NCBI GenBank assembly: GCA_947503525.1
Contig: CANNEA010000003.1
Span: forward strand, 930,001-994,000
Reading direction: 5' to 3'
Length of the DNA: 64,000 nt
Origin: an uncultured Carboxylicivirga sp.
GTDB lineage: Bacteria > Bacteroidota > Bacteroidia > Bacteroidales > Marinilabiliaceae
Shown: piece after piece, positions 26,739 through 35,159 of the stretch
Position numbering within the stretch: the first letter of the stretch is position 1
Layout of the letters: each line of letters opens with the position of its first letter
Made by a program: the position numbers and the translations under genes
The notes under the pieces: model-generated
Seen by the model: only the letters and a program-made list of their open reading frames with translations
Told to the model about the DNA's origin: nothing
Database searches by the model: none

Positions 26739-28474
26739 TTACTCAAGGTCGAGGCCAAACTCTTGCTTGAATTTAATCAGGTCCGGATTCTTCTCTGCCA
26801 TCAATTTGAACTTATCTACCACGGTAAAGGCCTTTTTAGGACCATCTTGTTCGCCAAGAGATATTTCAAACTCCAGCGTAAGTCGGGCATTTTTGAGGGA
26901 GCGTTTTAAATACCCCGACATGGCTGATTTCTCTTTAAGTAATTCTGTCTCTTGTATTTTATTTCGAAGTTTAATTAAAAGCTTTTTCTCACCAACCAAT
27001 ACCGGTTTGTGGTTATCTAAAATACTGTATAAACGAGGATTACTTTGTTGGAATGTCATGCTGTATTTTCTCCAGGATTCATCAAGGCCTTCTTGAGAAA
27101 ATGATTCATTCCACGACATATCAATTGGCTCTTCAACGACTTCAACCTTATCTGAACTTTTAGTTGAAGTAGAAGGCACCTGTACTTTCTGAGCTAGATT
27201 TTTAAGCGAGAAAGACTTTAATCCCACATTATTGCCTGTTCCTTTATTTACCGGAGGAGAACTTGGTATTTTTGTTGTGGTAACAGGTGTTTTAGAAGGT
27301 GACTTATCAACTTTAGGAGCCTTAGGTTTTGGCTTACCAACCGTAATAATTGGTATTTTACCTGACGGTTCTAGTTTTTTTTTTCAGTGACTATACGAGC
27401 CAAACGAATTAGAGCAAATTCAATATGCAAGCGTTTATTTTTCGCCGCCCTATACTGTTGCTCACTTTCATTAATAATTTTAAGTGCCTCATATAAGAAA
27501 TCAACTGAACAAGCGGCAGCCTGTTTCAGGTACTTTTCTTTTGTACTTTGCCCTACTTCTAACAAACCTGCAGTAGCCTGATCGCGACACATTAATAAAT
27601 CACGAGCATGACTATTTAAGCCTGCCATAAAGTGTTGCGCATCGAAGCCTTTGAGCAAGATGTCATTAAAAATCAGCAAACCTTGCTTATAATCTTCAGC
27701 TAAAAAAGCATCTACTAATCTAAAGTAATAGTCGTAATCCAATACATTAAGATTCTCTATTACTTGCTTGTATGTAATCTCTTTACCTGAGAAGGCAACT
27801 ATCTGATCAAAGATGGACAAGGCATCACGCATAGCTCCATCAGCCTTTTGTGCAACAACAGCCAGCCCTTCCTCTTCAACTTGAACACCTTCACTCTCTG
27901 CCACATATTTTAAATGCCCAACCGCATCACCAATAGTAATTCGATTGAAATCAAAAATCTGACAACGAGATAAAATGGTTGGAAGAATCTTGTGTTTTTC
28001 AGTAGTAGCTAAAACAAATATGGCATGCCTTGGAGGCTCCTCCAAAGTTTTCAGAAAAGCATTAAATGCCGCCTGTGATAACATGTGGACCTCGTCAATG
28101 ATATATACCGAATACGATCCCAATTGAGGCGGAACACGTACTTTGTCAATCAAACTACGAATATCATCCACCGAGTTATTGCTCGCCGCATCCAACTCAT
28201 GAATATTGTATGAACGATTCTCGTTAAACGATTCGCACGATTCACAGGTATTGCACGCTTCAAAATCCTCACTTACATTAGAACAATTGATGGTCTTGGC
28301 AAAAATACGAGCACATGTTGTTTTACCTACGCCTCGAGAACCACAAAAGAGATAGGCATGCGCCAAATGATTACTCTTAATGGCATTCTTAAGCGTGGTA
28401 GTAATATTACCCTGCCCCACAACCGACTTAAAAGTAGCTGGTCTGTATTTCCTTGCCGAAACAATATATTCCAT
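26739..28474 (-). CDS. dnaX: DNA polymerase III tau subunit, reached by -1 recoding at A10
   Basis: DnaX is the clamp-loader ATPase of the replicative polymerase. The 0 frame from 28474 ends at TAG 27373-27371 just after a run of ten A. If one A is re-read or added, the frame continues for 211 codons to the stop at 26739-26741, giving a tau of about 578 residues, the usual Bacteroidota length. The joined tail begins KLEPSGKIPIITVGKPK and includes a proline- and lysine-rich linker, then SFSLKNLAQKVQ and a C-terminal domain (WRKYSMTFQQ, FELMAEKNP-like end). Domain I shows Walker A GSRGVGKT (45-52), zinc cysteines C64, C74, C77, C80, and DEVH (127-130). An assembly error in the A run is the main alternative. 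Confidence 0.75.
27339..27384 (-). other. Candidate dnaX recoding signal: A10 slippery run plus stem-loop
   Basis: On the minus strand A10 (27384-27375) is read GAA AAA AAA AAC TAG. Four bases after the run a stem begins: AACCGT (27370-27365) pairs with ACGGTT (27344-27339), and inside it GGTA (27362-27359) pairs with TACC (27355-27352). A slippery A run with a hairpin 4 to 6 bases downstream is the arrangement of programmed -1 frameshift sites, as in E. coli dnaX; an A run alone can also cause transcriptional slippage, as in Thermus dnaX. Either would restore the tau frame. Confidence 0.65.
27371..28474 (-). CDS. dnaX: DnaX gamma form (zero-frame product)
   Basis: The unshifted frame makes 367 residues ending RIVTEKKN, which covers domains I-III: the AAA+ ATPase core, zinc module and collar. 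This is what a clamp-loader gamma subunit needs, while the missing tail would bind the polymerase and helicase in tau. The stop follows the slippery run directly, so gamma is essentially the tau protein cut at the end of domain III. It starts 104 bases after the unknown secreted gene at 28579. Confidence 0.85.
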   Translation of the reverse strand: MEYIVSARKYRPATFKSVVGQGNITTTLKNAIKSNHLAHAYLFCGSRGVGKTTCARIFAKTINCSNVSEDFEACNTCESCESFNENRSYNIHELDAASNNSVDDIRSLIDKVRVPPQLGSYSVYIIDEVHMLSQAAFNAFLKTLEEPPRHAIFVLATTEKHKILPTILSRCQIFDFNRITIGDAVGHLKYVAESEGVQVEEEGLAVVAQKADGAMRDALSIFDQIVAFSGKEITYKQVIENLNVLDYDYYFRLVDAFLAEDYKQGLLIFNDILLKGFDAQHFMAGLNSHARDLLMCRDQATAGLLEVGQSTKEKYLKQAAACSVDFLYEALKIINESEQQYRAAKNKRLHIEFALIRLARIVTEKKN

Positions 28475-28578
28475 GTTCAGATTTTACCGATGACAAATAT
28501 ATATTTTCTTAGAAGCATAGCCAATAGTAGACAATGGAAGTTATTAACAAATCGATATGTTAATAAATCATTGGCCTA

Positions 28579-29436
28579 TCAACCTTTTAATCTGTTTCTA
28601 TCATATAAACGAACTTTACCTGTACGCATATCAATACCTAAAAACACATTCCAAAATGCATCTGTTTCAGGTATACTAACAGAAGCTACATACAGACATT
28701 CATCATTTTCAATTAATGGTACAGGTGTTAAATCTTCAATTACGAAACCTTCCATTATAGAATCACATACTACACCATTTCTAAGAAAGTAAACTATCGT
28801 TTTGTTTATGGTATAGTCAGAATATGAAATAAAAGAGATTGTATCCAAATCTAAATATGTAGAACCTGAATTATAGATATATCGATTATTAAGGTGCAAG
28901 CCAATATTTATTTTATCTAAACTTATTGTATCCTTAATAAAAAATGGAGCTTTTTGAAAGTCATAATGACGCTCTTGAATGAGACTAATTACGGCATGCC
29001 CACTGTAATCAAAATCAGAACGATATGTTACAATTATCTGACTCTCGATCATATCTTCATACCACTCATAATTTTTTCTATAGATGGTGTCAATTACCTC
29101 CTGATCAGCGTTAAAAACCAATAAGGCATTTAAATGATCGACCTCCAAATACCGCTCTACCATTACAGAATCTAATTTAATTCGAATCTCTTCGAAATTC
29201 TGCACCAACAAATGAGAGTTAATAGTTTTAAGTTCCTTTACAACTTCCTCAGCGTATTCATTTTTAAAATATAACAATACATGACAATCTTCATGACCAT
29301 ATTTACTAAGCAAATCAACAAATACCTCTTGATCTCTATATATATTACTCTTAACCTTATCAACCGCATTATAGTCTTCCAAAGAAGAAGCTATTATAAA
29401 TAAAGCTAACAACGAGTATACAAAATGATTCATCAT
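28579..29436 (-). CDS. Uncharacterised exported protein
   Basis: A 285-residue protein with a hydrophobic signal segment (VYSLLALFIIASS) and no recognised domain. The first half looks helical with charged residues (QEVFVDLLSKYGHEDCHVLL), and the second half is strand-rich with Tyr and Asp (YIYNSGSTYLDLDTISFISY, FLGIDMRTGKVRLYD). The final segment resembles a propeller or beta-sandwich edge. It has two adjacent ATG codons at 29436 and 29433. It lies upstream of dnaX on the same strand, with 62 bases from the previous gene; relation to either is unclear. Confidence 0.6.
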   Translation of the reverse strand: MMNHFVYSLLALFIIASSLEDYNAVDKVKSNIYRDQEVFVDLLSKYGHEDCHVLLYFKNEYAEEVVKELKTINSHLLVQNFEEIRIKLDSVMVERYLEVDHLNALLVFNADQEVIDTIYRKNYEWYEDMIESQIIVTYRSDFDYSGHAVISLIQERHYDFQKAPFFIKDTISLDKINIGLHLNNRYIYNSGSTYLDLDTISFISYSDYTINKTIVYFLRNGVVCDSIMEGFVIEDLTPVPLIENDECLYVASVSIPETDAFWNVFLGIDMRTGKVRLYDRNRLKG

Positions 29437-29498
29437 TGAAATATTAAAACTAATCCTAAAGCAAATAGCTATCAGCCAGTATCTATTGGCTCTTTTTC

Positions 29499-30035
29499 TT
29501 ACTTCCCACTTCCTTTAAAGTAATCCTCTTTTTCGGCAAACAGGACATTAAATGTGGTTAAGCTACCGTAAGCTCTTGTGATATATTGTTGCATATGCAC
29601 TTTTTCCTCTTCATTTAAGGTGGATGATGAATTGATATTTTGCTCCAACACCCTTAAGCGATCGCGCAACATTATAATTTTTTTAAAGAAAGTTTCCATT
29701 GGAATTTCCTTGGCTTGTAGCGACTCGTCAGCTGGTTGTAATAGTAGTTTTCCACCTATCCATTTTTGGCCCAATTCAACTTCTGCCGGCAAAGTACCAT
29801 ATTCGTCCAATACTGAAGCTATAGCTCTGCGTAAATCGCGGGCCGTAACCGCCTCTCCTTTTCCTTCTTCCGGACTTTCAATAATATTAAGGTTAGTACT
29901 GGTTTTAGGAATTTCCATTTTTCCGCCCTGTTCAAAAAAGACGTCATATGCTCCCAAGCTAATTTTTGCAATAATTCCTTCACCATATCTTGGGTGTTCA
30001 ACTCGTGTTCCTACTTTAATATCTATTGTATCCAT
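29499..30035 (-). CDS. Uncharacterised protein with an N-terminal Tudor/CarD-like segment
   Basis: A 178-residue cytoplasmic protein. Residues 5-50 (VGTRVEHPRYGEGIIAKI, YDVFFEQGGKMEIP) form a small beta-barrel like the Tudor-type ends of UvrD/PcrA and the CarD N domain, which contact DNA or RNA polymerase. The rest is helical, with a conserved-looking middle (RDLRRAIASVLDEYG, LGQKWIGGKLLLQP). No catalytic motif is evident. Similar Bacteroidota proteins occur, but I cannot name a function. It is divergent from the META-domain lipoprotein. Confidence 0.6.
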   Translation of the reverse strand: MDTIDIKVGTRVEHPRYGEGIIAKISLGAYDVFFEQGGKMEIPKTSTNLNIIESPEEGKGEAVTARDLRRAIASVLDEYGTLPAEVELGQKWIGGKLLLQPADESLQAKEIPMETFFKKIIMLRDRLRVLEQNINSSSTLNEEEKVHMQQYITRAYGSLTTFNVLFAEKEDYFKGSGK

Positions 30036-30114
30036 AATATTGATTGTTTAACTTGCCAGAAGTTTGGCACACTTTTAGCTAAAATACCAATTGAAAACTT
30101 TAAAACAGTATACT

Positions 30115-30579
30115 ATGAAGAGATTTTTCATAATAGCAATGGTCGCTACTGCACTAATTAGTTGCAAGTCAGGAAAAGGAACTAGTCAAAAAAAGGTTAC
30201 GCAGAATGCAAGCCAAATAGAGGCAAGCTCTTTTATGATTGAAAAAAACGTATGGGAATTAACTTCATTTCAGGGCAAATCTCCGGAAGAAGCGGGATTT
30301 ACAGATCGTATCCCACATGTGGTCATCAACAAAGAAAAAGCAAGCATGGGAGGAAACAGTGGCTGTAATTCATTTAGTGGTGGCGTTGAAGTGACCGACT
30401 ACACACTTAAATTGGGTTTGTTTATGTCTACTAAAATGTATTGCGATGGCGTTCCCGAGATTGAATTCTTTAAAATTCTGGAGGGTGAACTAGATTACAA
30501 AGTGGAAGACGAAAAGTTAAGCCTGACAAAAGACGGCCAACCAGTAATGGAATTTAGACTTAAAGAGAAAGATCAATAA
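30115..30579 (+). CDS. META-domain (HslJ-like) lipoprotein
   Basis: A 154-residue lipoprotein: the ATG at 30115 gives MKRFFIIAMVATALISC, a signal peptide and lipobox with Cys17. The META domain follows, with WELTSFQGKSPEEA, GGNSGCNSFSGG and MSTKMYCDG visible in order, the pattern of HslJ and META proteins. These are envelope stress or heat-shock proteins of unclear activity. An upstream TTG at 30091 extends the frame but has no signal-peptide logic. The transcript ends at a strong hairpin shared with rimO. Confidence 0.82.
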   Translation: MKRFFIIAMVATALISCKSGKGTSQKKVTQNASQIEASSFMIEKNVWELTSFQGKSPEEAGFTDRIPHVVINKEKASMGGNSGCNSFSGGVEVTDYTLKLGLFMSTKMYCDGVPEIEFFKILEGELDYKVEDEKLSLTKDGQPVMEFRLKEKDQ

Positions 30580-30584
30580 TACTT

Positions 30585-30610
30585 AAAAAAGCGCCGATTG
30601 GCGCTTTTTT
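30585..30610. terminator. Bidirectional terminator between META lipoprotein and rimO
   Basis: An 11-bp perfect stem (AAAAAAGCGCC with GGCGCTTTTTT) with a 4-base loop, followed by further T residues. The convergent rimO stop codon touches it on the other side. Confidence 0.9.
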
Positions 30611-30611
30611 T

Positions 30612-31916
30612 TTATTTCTGAGCTACTCCAAATAAATCATAATCTTCGGCATCGGTAATTTCAACCTGATAAAATTCGCCAATTGACAGTTCATTTTCTT
30701 CTTTATGAAGTAAAACTTCCTGATCGACTTCCGGCGAATCGTATTCAGTACGACCAATAAAGTAATCACCTTCTTCTCTATCAACTATTACCTTAAGTGC
30801 TTTACCAACCTTAGCTTGATTTTGTTCATTGGCAATACCATTCTGAATTTCCATTATACGATCAGCTCGCTCCTGCTTCACTTCTTCAGGAATATCATCT
30901 TGATATTTTTTGTGGGCATAAGTATCTTCTTCATGCGAATACGGGAATACACCTAGACGCTCAAAACGTACATCTTTAACAAATTCCTCCATTTCGCGGA
31001 AGTCTTGTTCGGTTTCACCCGGATGGCCTGTAATAAAAGTGGTTCTTAAATGAATGTCAGGCACTTGTTTTCGCATTTCTTCAATCAAACGATAAGTTTG
31101 ATTCTTTCTTACGCCACGACGCATTAACTCCAACATATTATCCGAAATATGCTGAAGGGCTATATCGAGGTAATTACAGACTTTAGGATTTTCGTTCATT
31201 ACCTTTAGTACATCCAAAGGAAATCCAGCAGGATAGGCATAATGCAAACGAATCCAGTCAATACCATTTACCTTTGATAATTCGTCGATAAGGTGTGGTA
31301 GTTTATAATCTTTATATAAATCGTATCCGTAAAAAGACAGATCCTGAGCTATCACCTGTAATTCTTTAACTCCGTTATCCGCCAAACCTTTGGCTTCATC
31401 CAACAGGTCTTCCATTTTTCTACTCTGATGTTTACCGGTAATTAATGGAATAGCACAATAACTACAAGTACGATTACATCCTTCTGAGATTTTTAAGTAG
31501 GCATAATGAGCTGGAGTTGTTAACGAACGTTCGTTCATCAAGTCGCGACGGTAAGTCGCTCCTACTTCTGATATAATATTTTTCCAGTCAAACTTGCCAA
31601 AGAACTTATCCACTTCAGGCAATTCCTTTTTTAATTGCCCTGGGTAGCGTTCCGATAAACAGCCCATCACATACAACTGCTTGATATCACCACGCTTCTT
31701 GGCCTCAACAAATTCCAGGATGGTATCTATGGATTCTTCTTTGGCATCACCAATAAACCCACAGGTATTAACAATGGCCACTTCACTATCAGGAGTCTCT
31801 GGGTCGTGTGCCACCTTAATATTATTGGCTTTAAACTGACGAATCAAAAACTCACTATCAACAAGGTTTTTAGAACACCCCATTGTCACAACATCCACTT
31901 TTTTACTCTTTGCCAT
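30612..31916 (-). CDS. rimO: Ribosomal protein S12 methylthiotransferase RimO
   Basis: Radical-SAM enzyme that adds a methylthio group to the Asp of ribosomal protein S12 near the decoding centre. The 434 residues show the N-terminal UPF0004 cysteines (GCSKNLVDSE, NTCGFIGDA, VMGCLSERY), the radical-SAM CX3CX2C as EGCNRTCSYCAIP, and a C-terminal TRAM domain (VIVDREEGDYFIGRT, VLLHKEENE). The sequence groups with RimO rather than MiaB because of the SEGCNRTCSYCAIPLITGK form. It follows ftsY after 68 bases. Confidence 0.93.
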   Translation of the reverse strand: MAKSKKVDVVTMGCSKNLVDSEFLIRQFKANNIKVAHDPETPDSEVAIVNTCGFIGDAKEESIDTILEFVEAKKRGDIKQLYVMGCLSERYPGQLKKELPEVDKFFGKFDWKNIISEVGATYRRDLMNERSLTTPAHYAYLKISEGCNRTCSYCAIPLITGKHQSRKMEDLLDEAKGLADNGVKELQVIAQDLSFYGYDLYKDYKLPHLIDELSKVNGIDWIRLHYAYPAGFPLDVLKVMNENPKVCNYLDIALQHISDNMLELMRRGVRKNQTYRLIEEMRKQVPDIHLRTTFITGHPGETEQDFREMEEFVKDVRFERLGVFPYSHEEDTYAHKKYQDDIPEEVKQERADRIMEIQNGIANEQNQAKVGKALKVIVDREEGDYFIGRTEYDSPEVDQEVLLHKEENELSIGEFYQVEITDAEDYDLFGVAQK

Positions 31917-31984
31917 CTTAATAAGTACTTAAATAATTAAATACAGATATAAAAAAGGCCACTATTTACAGCAGCCAAAATTTC

Positions 31985-32935
31985 TTATCTAAATAGTGAA
32001 TCAACAAATTCGTTTCGGTCGAACACTTGCAAATCATCAACGCCTTCGCCTATTCCAATATATTTAACTGGAATACTGAATTGATCTGAAACACCGATAA
32101 CAACACCGCCTTTTGCCGTACCATCCAATTTTGTAATAGCTAAAGCCGACACTTCGGTAGCTAAAGTAAATTGCTTGGCTTGTTCAAAGGCATTCTGACC
32201 CGTTGAGCCATCTAGCACTAGCAATACTTCGTTTGGAGCATCAGGTACGATCTTCTGCATCACTCGCTTCACCTTAGTCAATTCACTCATTAAATTGATT
32301 TTATTGTGCAAACGACCGGCTGTATCGATTATAACAACATCTGCTCCATTAGTTTTGGCAGACGATAAAGTATCAAAAGCTACAGAAGCCGGATCAGAAC
32401 CCATACTTTGCTTTACAATTGGTACATCAACGCGCTCAGCCCAAACCACTAACTGATCAATGGCAGCAGCACGAAATGTATCAGCAGCACCAAGCACTAC
32501 TTTTTTACCGGCAGCTTTAAACTTGGCCGCCAACTTACCAATAGTAGTGGTTTTACCAACTCCATTAACCCCAACTACCATTATTACATATGGATGATCT
32601 GTTTTGGGCAAATCAAAATCTATGGCGTTTTCATTGGCATTTTCACCTAGGAGATCAGCGATTTCTTCACGAAGAATGTCGTTAAGCTCATTAGTACTTA
32701 AAAACTTATCCTTGGCTACACGACTTTCTATTCGCTCAATAATTTTTAAAGTTGTATCCACTCCTACATCCGAAGTGATCAAAATCTCTTCCAGATCATC
32801 CAGAACAGAATCATCAACTTTAGTTTTACCAACCACAGCACGGGTTAGTTTTTTGAGCACACTCTCCTTTGTTTTGGCCAATCCTTTATCCAGGCTTTCC
32901 TTTTTATCCTTGGTAAAACTTCCAAAAATACCCAT
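31985..32935 (-). CDS. ftsY: Signal recognition particle receptor FtsY
   Basis: SRP receptor GTPase that docks ribosome-nascent chain complexes at the membrane. The 316 residues have the four-helix N domain, then GVNGVGKTTTIGKLAAK (G1), the insertion-box DTFRAAAIDQL, DTAGRLHNK (G3) and TKLDGTAKGG (G4/G5). The acidic A domain of E. coli FtsY is absent, usual for this phylum. It lies after the DUF4295 gene beyond a terminator and so may have its own promoter. Confidence 0.95.
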   Translation of the reverse strand: MGIFGSFTKDKKESLDKGLAKTKESVLKKLTRAVVGKTKVDDSVLDDLEEILITSDVGVDTTLKIIERIESRVAKDKFLSTNELNDILREEIADLLGENANENAIDFDLPKTDHPYVIMVVGVNGVGKTTTIGKLAAKFKAAGKKVVLGAADTFRAAAIDQLVVWAERVDVPIVKQSMGSDPASVAFDTLSSAKTNGADVVIIDTAGRLHNKINLMSELTKVKRVMQKIVPDAPNEVLLVLDGSTGQNAFEQAKQFTLATEVSALAITKLDGTAKGGVVIGVSDQFSIPVKYIGIGEGVDDLQVFDRNEFVDSLFR

Positions 32936-32995
32936 AGATCAATAGTTTAGAGGGCTAATATAAGCATTGATATTCATCAATAAAATTAAATACAA

Positions 32996-33023
32996 AAAAG
33001 CTCCCTTAATTTAAGGAAGCTTT
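32996..33023 (-). terminator. Terminator between the ribosomal-protein cluster and ftsY
   Basis: AAAAGCT-CCTTAA pairs with TTAAGG-AGCTTTT with one mismatch. On the minus strand it is followed by six T residues. It should end most rpmB-rpmG-DUF4295 transcripts before ftsY. Confidence 0.75.
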
Positions 33024-33046
33024 TAAGTTATACGGTTCATTGAACC

Positions 33047-33199
33047 TTATTTCTTGAAATACTCTTTTGTCATTTCATTAGGTACGATCTCTTCACGGAA
33101 TGAATAAGCTCCAGTCTTAGGAGATTTTACCATCTTAATTACTTTAGTGTGACCTTTACCTTCACCTTTTTGCAACGATGCAACTGCTTTCTTTGCCAT
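33047..33199 (-). CDS. DUF4295-family small protein
   Basis: A 50-residue basic protein, MAKKAVASLQKGEGKGHTKV and onward, ending MTKEYFKK. This small family is restricted to Bacteroidota and is nearly always found directly after rpmG and rpmB, as here (12 bases from rpmG). It is too short for a minimum-length ORF scan. Its constant linkage and charge suggest a ribosome-associated role, but that is not demonstrated. Confidence 0.85.
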   Translation of the reverse strand: MAKKAVASLQKGEGKGHTKVIKMVKSPKTGAYSFREEIVPNEMTKEYFKK

Positions 33200-33211
33200 G
33201 GTTAATCAGTT

Positions 33212-33400
33212 TTATTTGATTTCGCGGTGTAAAGTTACACGCTTCAATATTGGATTATACTTCTTTAATTCCATACGGTCAGGAGTATTTTTCCTGTTCT
33301 TCACGGTAATATACCGGCTAGTTCCCGGCTGCCCGCTTTCTTTGTGCTCTGTGCACTCAAGAATCACTTGTACGCGATTACCTTTTGCTTTTTTAGCCAT
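33212..33400 (-). CDS. rpmG: 50S ribosomal protein L33
   Basis: A 62-residue L33 with [14 protein letters not shown] and [14 protein letters not shown]. It keeps only one cysteine (C16) in place of the two CXXC pairs of the zinc-binding form, so it should not bind zinc. It lies 14 bases after rpmB and 12 before the DUF4295 gene. Confidence 0.93.
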   Translation of the reverse strand: MAKKAKGNRVQVILECTEHKESGQPGTSRYITVKNRKNTPDRMELKKYNPILKRVTLHREIK

Positions 33401-33414
33401 TTCTTACTCCCTTA

Positions 33415-33657
33415 TTAGTAGTTAGCAATAAATCCTTGTTCCTTTGCACCTTTCAAGGCAGCCAACAAACCTACTTTGTTGATCATGCGCAATCCAGCTG
33501 CAGACACTCTAAGGCTTACCCAACGATCTTCCTCAGGTAAGTAAAACTTTTTCTTGAAAAGATTAATATCGAATCTTCTCTTGGTTCTTCTCTTCGAGTG
33601 AGAAACATTATTTCCCACCATAAATGATTTACCAGTTATTTGACATACTCTTGACAT
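33415..33657 (-). CDS. rpmB: 50S ribosomal protein L28
   Basis: An 80-residue L28 beginning [21 protein letters not shown], with the basic [13 protein letters not shown] core. A single cysteine (C5) remains, so this is also a zinc-free type. It is the first gene of the cluster. A candidate -7 element (TATTTTG) with a TTG 21 bases upstream lies about 45 bases before the start, but other fits are possible. Confidence 0.93.
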   Translation of the reverse strand: MSRVCQITGKSFMVGNNVSHSKRRTKRRFDINLFKKKFYLPEEDRWVSLRVSAAGLRMINKVGLLAALKGAKEQGFIANY

Positions 33658-33873
33658 CTCTCAACAGTTTTTCGGATACATTTTTCAAACAGAGCGCAAA
33701 ATAAGGCATTTTTCTTCAATTACGCAAATAGTACAACTACAAATATTCTGTTTTTTACTATTTTAATACTTTTTAGCAAGCCTTTATTCTTCTGAATTAC
33801 TATTCCAGATTCATTATTTAATCCAAATAACAAATCACAAACATCAGTATATCTATACATTATATACTTTCTA

Positions 33874-35115
33874 TTATTTCTTCTTTATCTTCTGCAATAA
33901 CATTACCATTGCCATATCAGCTGCCCTTTGAATATTTCGTTCGCGAAGCTTTCCAAATTGAAAAACCTGACTTTCCACACCAAAATCACCAGCAATTGAA
34001 ATCCAAACTGTACCTAATGGCTTTTCTTCTGTACCTCCATCAGGACCAGCAATTCCGGAAGTCGCAACGGCATAATCAGCGTTTAAAGCATTTTTTGCTC
34101 CAGTGGCCATTTGCTCAACCACAGACCGACTAACAGCACCGTACTCAATTAAATCTTCTTCACATACTCCAAGCAAATTCTGTTTAACTGCATTCTCATA
34201 GGCGATAATGCCGCCTTTAAAATAAGCTGAACTACCCGCCTTACTGGTTAATAAATGCCCAATATATCCTCCTGTACAGCTTTCAGCCACGGCAACAAAT
34301 TTACTTTGCGCAATCAGCTCATTTCCTAGCAAAACCTGAACAGGCAGATCTTCATCACCGTAAATATTATCGCCAATAATTTCATGTAATGTTTCAACCA
34401 ATCTAGAAATATCTTCCAGAGCGAGCTCTTCCTGATCTGTTCGAGCCGTTAAACGCAAGCGAATACGACCCGGAGAAGGCAAATAAGCCAACGAAATGTA
34501 ATCTGGCATAGATTCTTCCCAATCCTCTAATTGCTCTGCCAAAACCGCCTCAGGAATATTAAATACCAAAACTGTTTTATGAATGATATTCTGTGTTTCA
34601 AAACGCATTTTTAAACGAGGAATGATTTGATTGGCCATTGCCTCTTTCATCTCACTTGGCACGCCCGGCATAGAAACCACTACTTTTTTACCGTGATTGA
34701 ACCACATTATTGGTGCTGTTCCGACCGGATTTTTAATTGGAGTGCATTTGTCGGGCACGTAGGCCTGACTCCTATTCAATGAATTTATATTTTTTACACG
34801 CCCCTTTAGCAAATCACACAAATCATCATACATCTGTTGATTAAAAACCAATTCAGAGTCAAAATATTCGGCTAAAGTTTCTTTAGTAATATCATCTTTG
34901 GTTGGGCCTAAACCTCCCGTCATCAGTACCACATCCACCCTGGCTATAGCTTCATCGAGACTTTCCTTAATTGCTTTGGCAGTATCCTGAATTGAAGAAA
35001 TACGTGATACAGCAAACCCTTGTTTATTCAACTCCTGACCCATCCAGGCCGAATTAGTATCCACAACCTGGCCAATTAGTAATTCGTCGCCAATGGTAAT
35101 TATTTCTACATTCAT
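33874..35115 (-). CDS. cinA: CinA (nicotinamide-nucleotide amidase / competence-damage protein)
   Basis: Two-domain CinA of 413 residues. The N-terminal MoaB-like (COG1058) domain starts VEIITIGDELLIGQVVDTNS and contains LMTGGLGPTKDD and SMPGVPSEM. The C-terminal amidase domain contains VAVAESCTGGYIGHLLT and VATSGIAGPDGGTEEKPLGTVW, which include the catalytic Ser/Lys-type residues of the NMN deamidase. It recycles NAD by-products. It follows the protease gene after 44 bases. Confidence 0.93.
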   Translation of the reverse strand: MNVEIITIGDELLIGQVVDTNSAWMGQELNKQGFAVSRISSIQDTAKAIKESLDEAIARVDVVLMTGGLGPTKDDITKETLAEYFDSELVFNQQMYDDLCDLLKGRVKNINSLNRSQAYVPDKCTPIKNPVGTAPIMWFNHGKKVVVSMPGVPSEMKEAMANQIIPRLKMRFETQNIIHKTVLVFNIPEAVLAEQLEDWEESMPDYISLAYLPSPGRIRLRLTARTDQEELALEDISRLVETLHEIIGDNIYGDEDLPVQVLLGNELIAQSKFVAVAESCTGGYIGHLLTSKAGSSAYFKGGIIAYENAVKQNLLGVCEEDLIEYGAVSRSVVEQMATGAKNALNADYAVATSGIAGPDGGTEEKPLGTVWISIAGDFGVESQVFQFGKLRERNIQRAADMAMVMLLQKIKKK

Positions 35116-35159
35116 TGTTTTATTGCTTAGTCGCTAGCATTTAGTAGATAGCAAAATAA

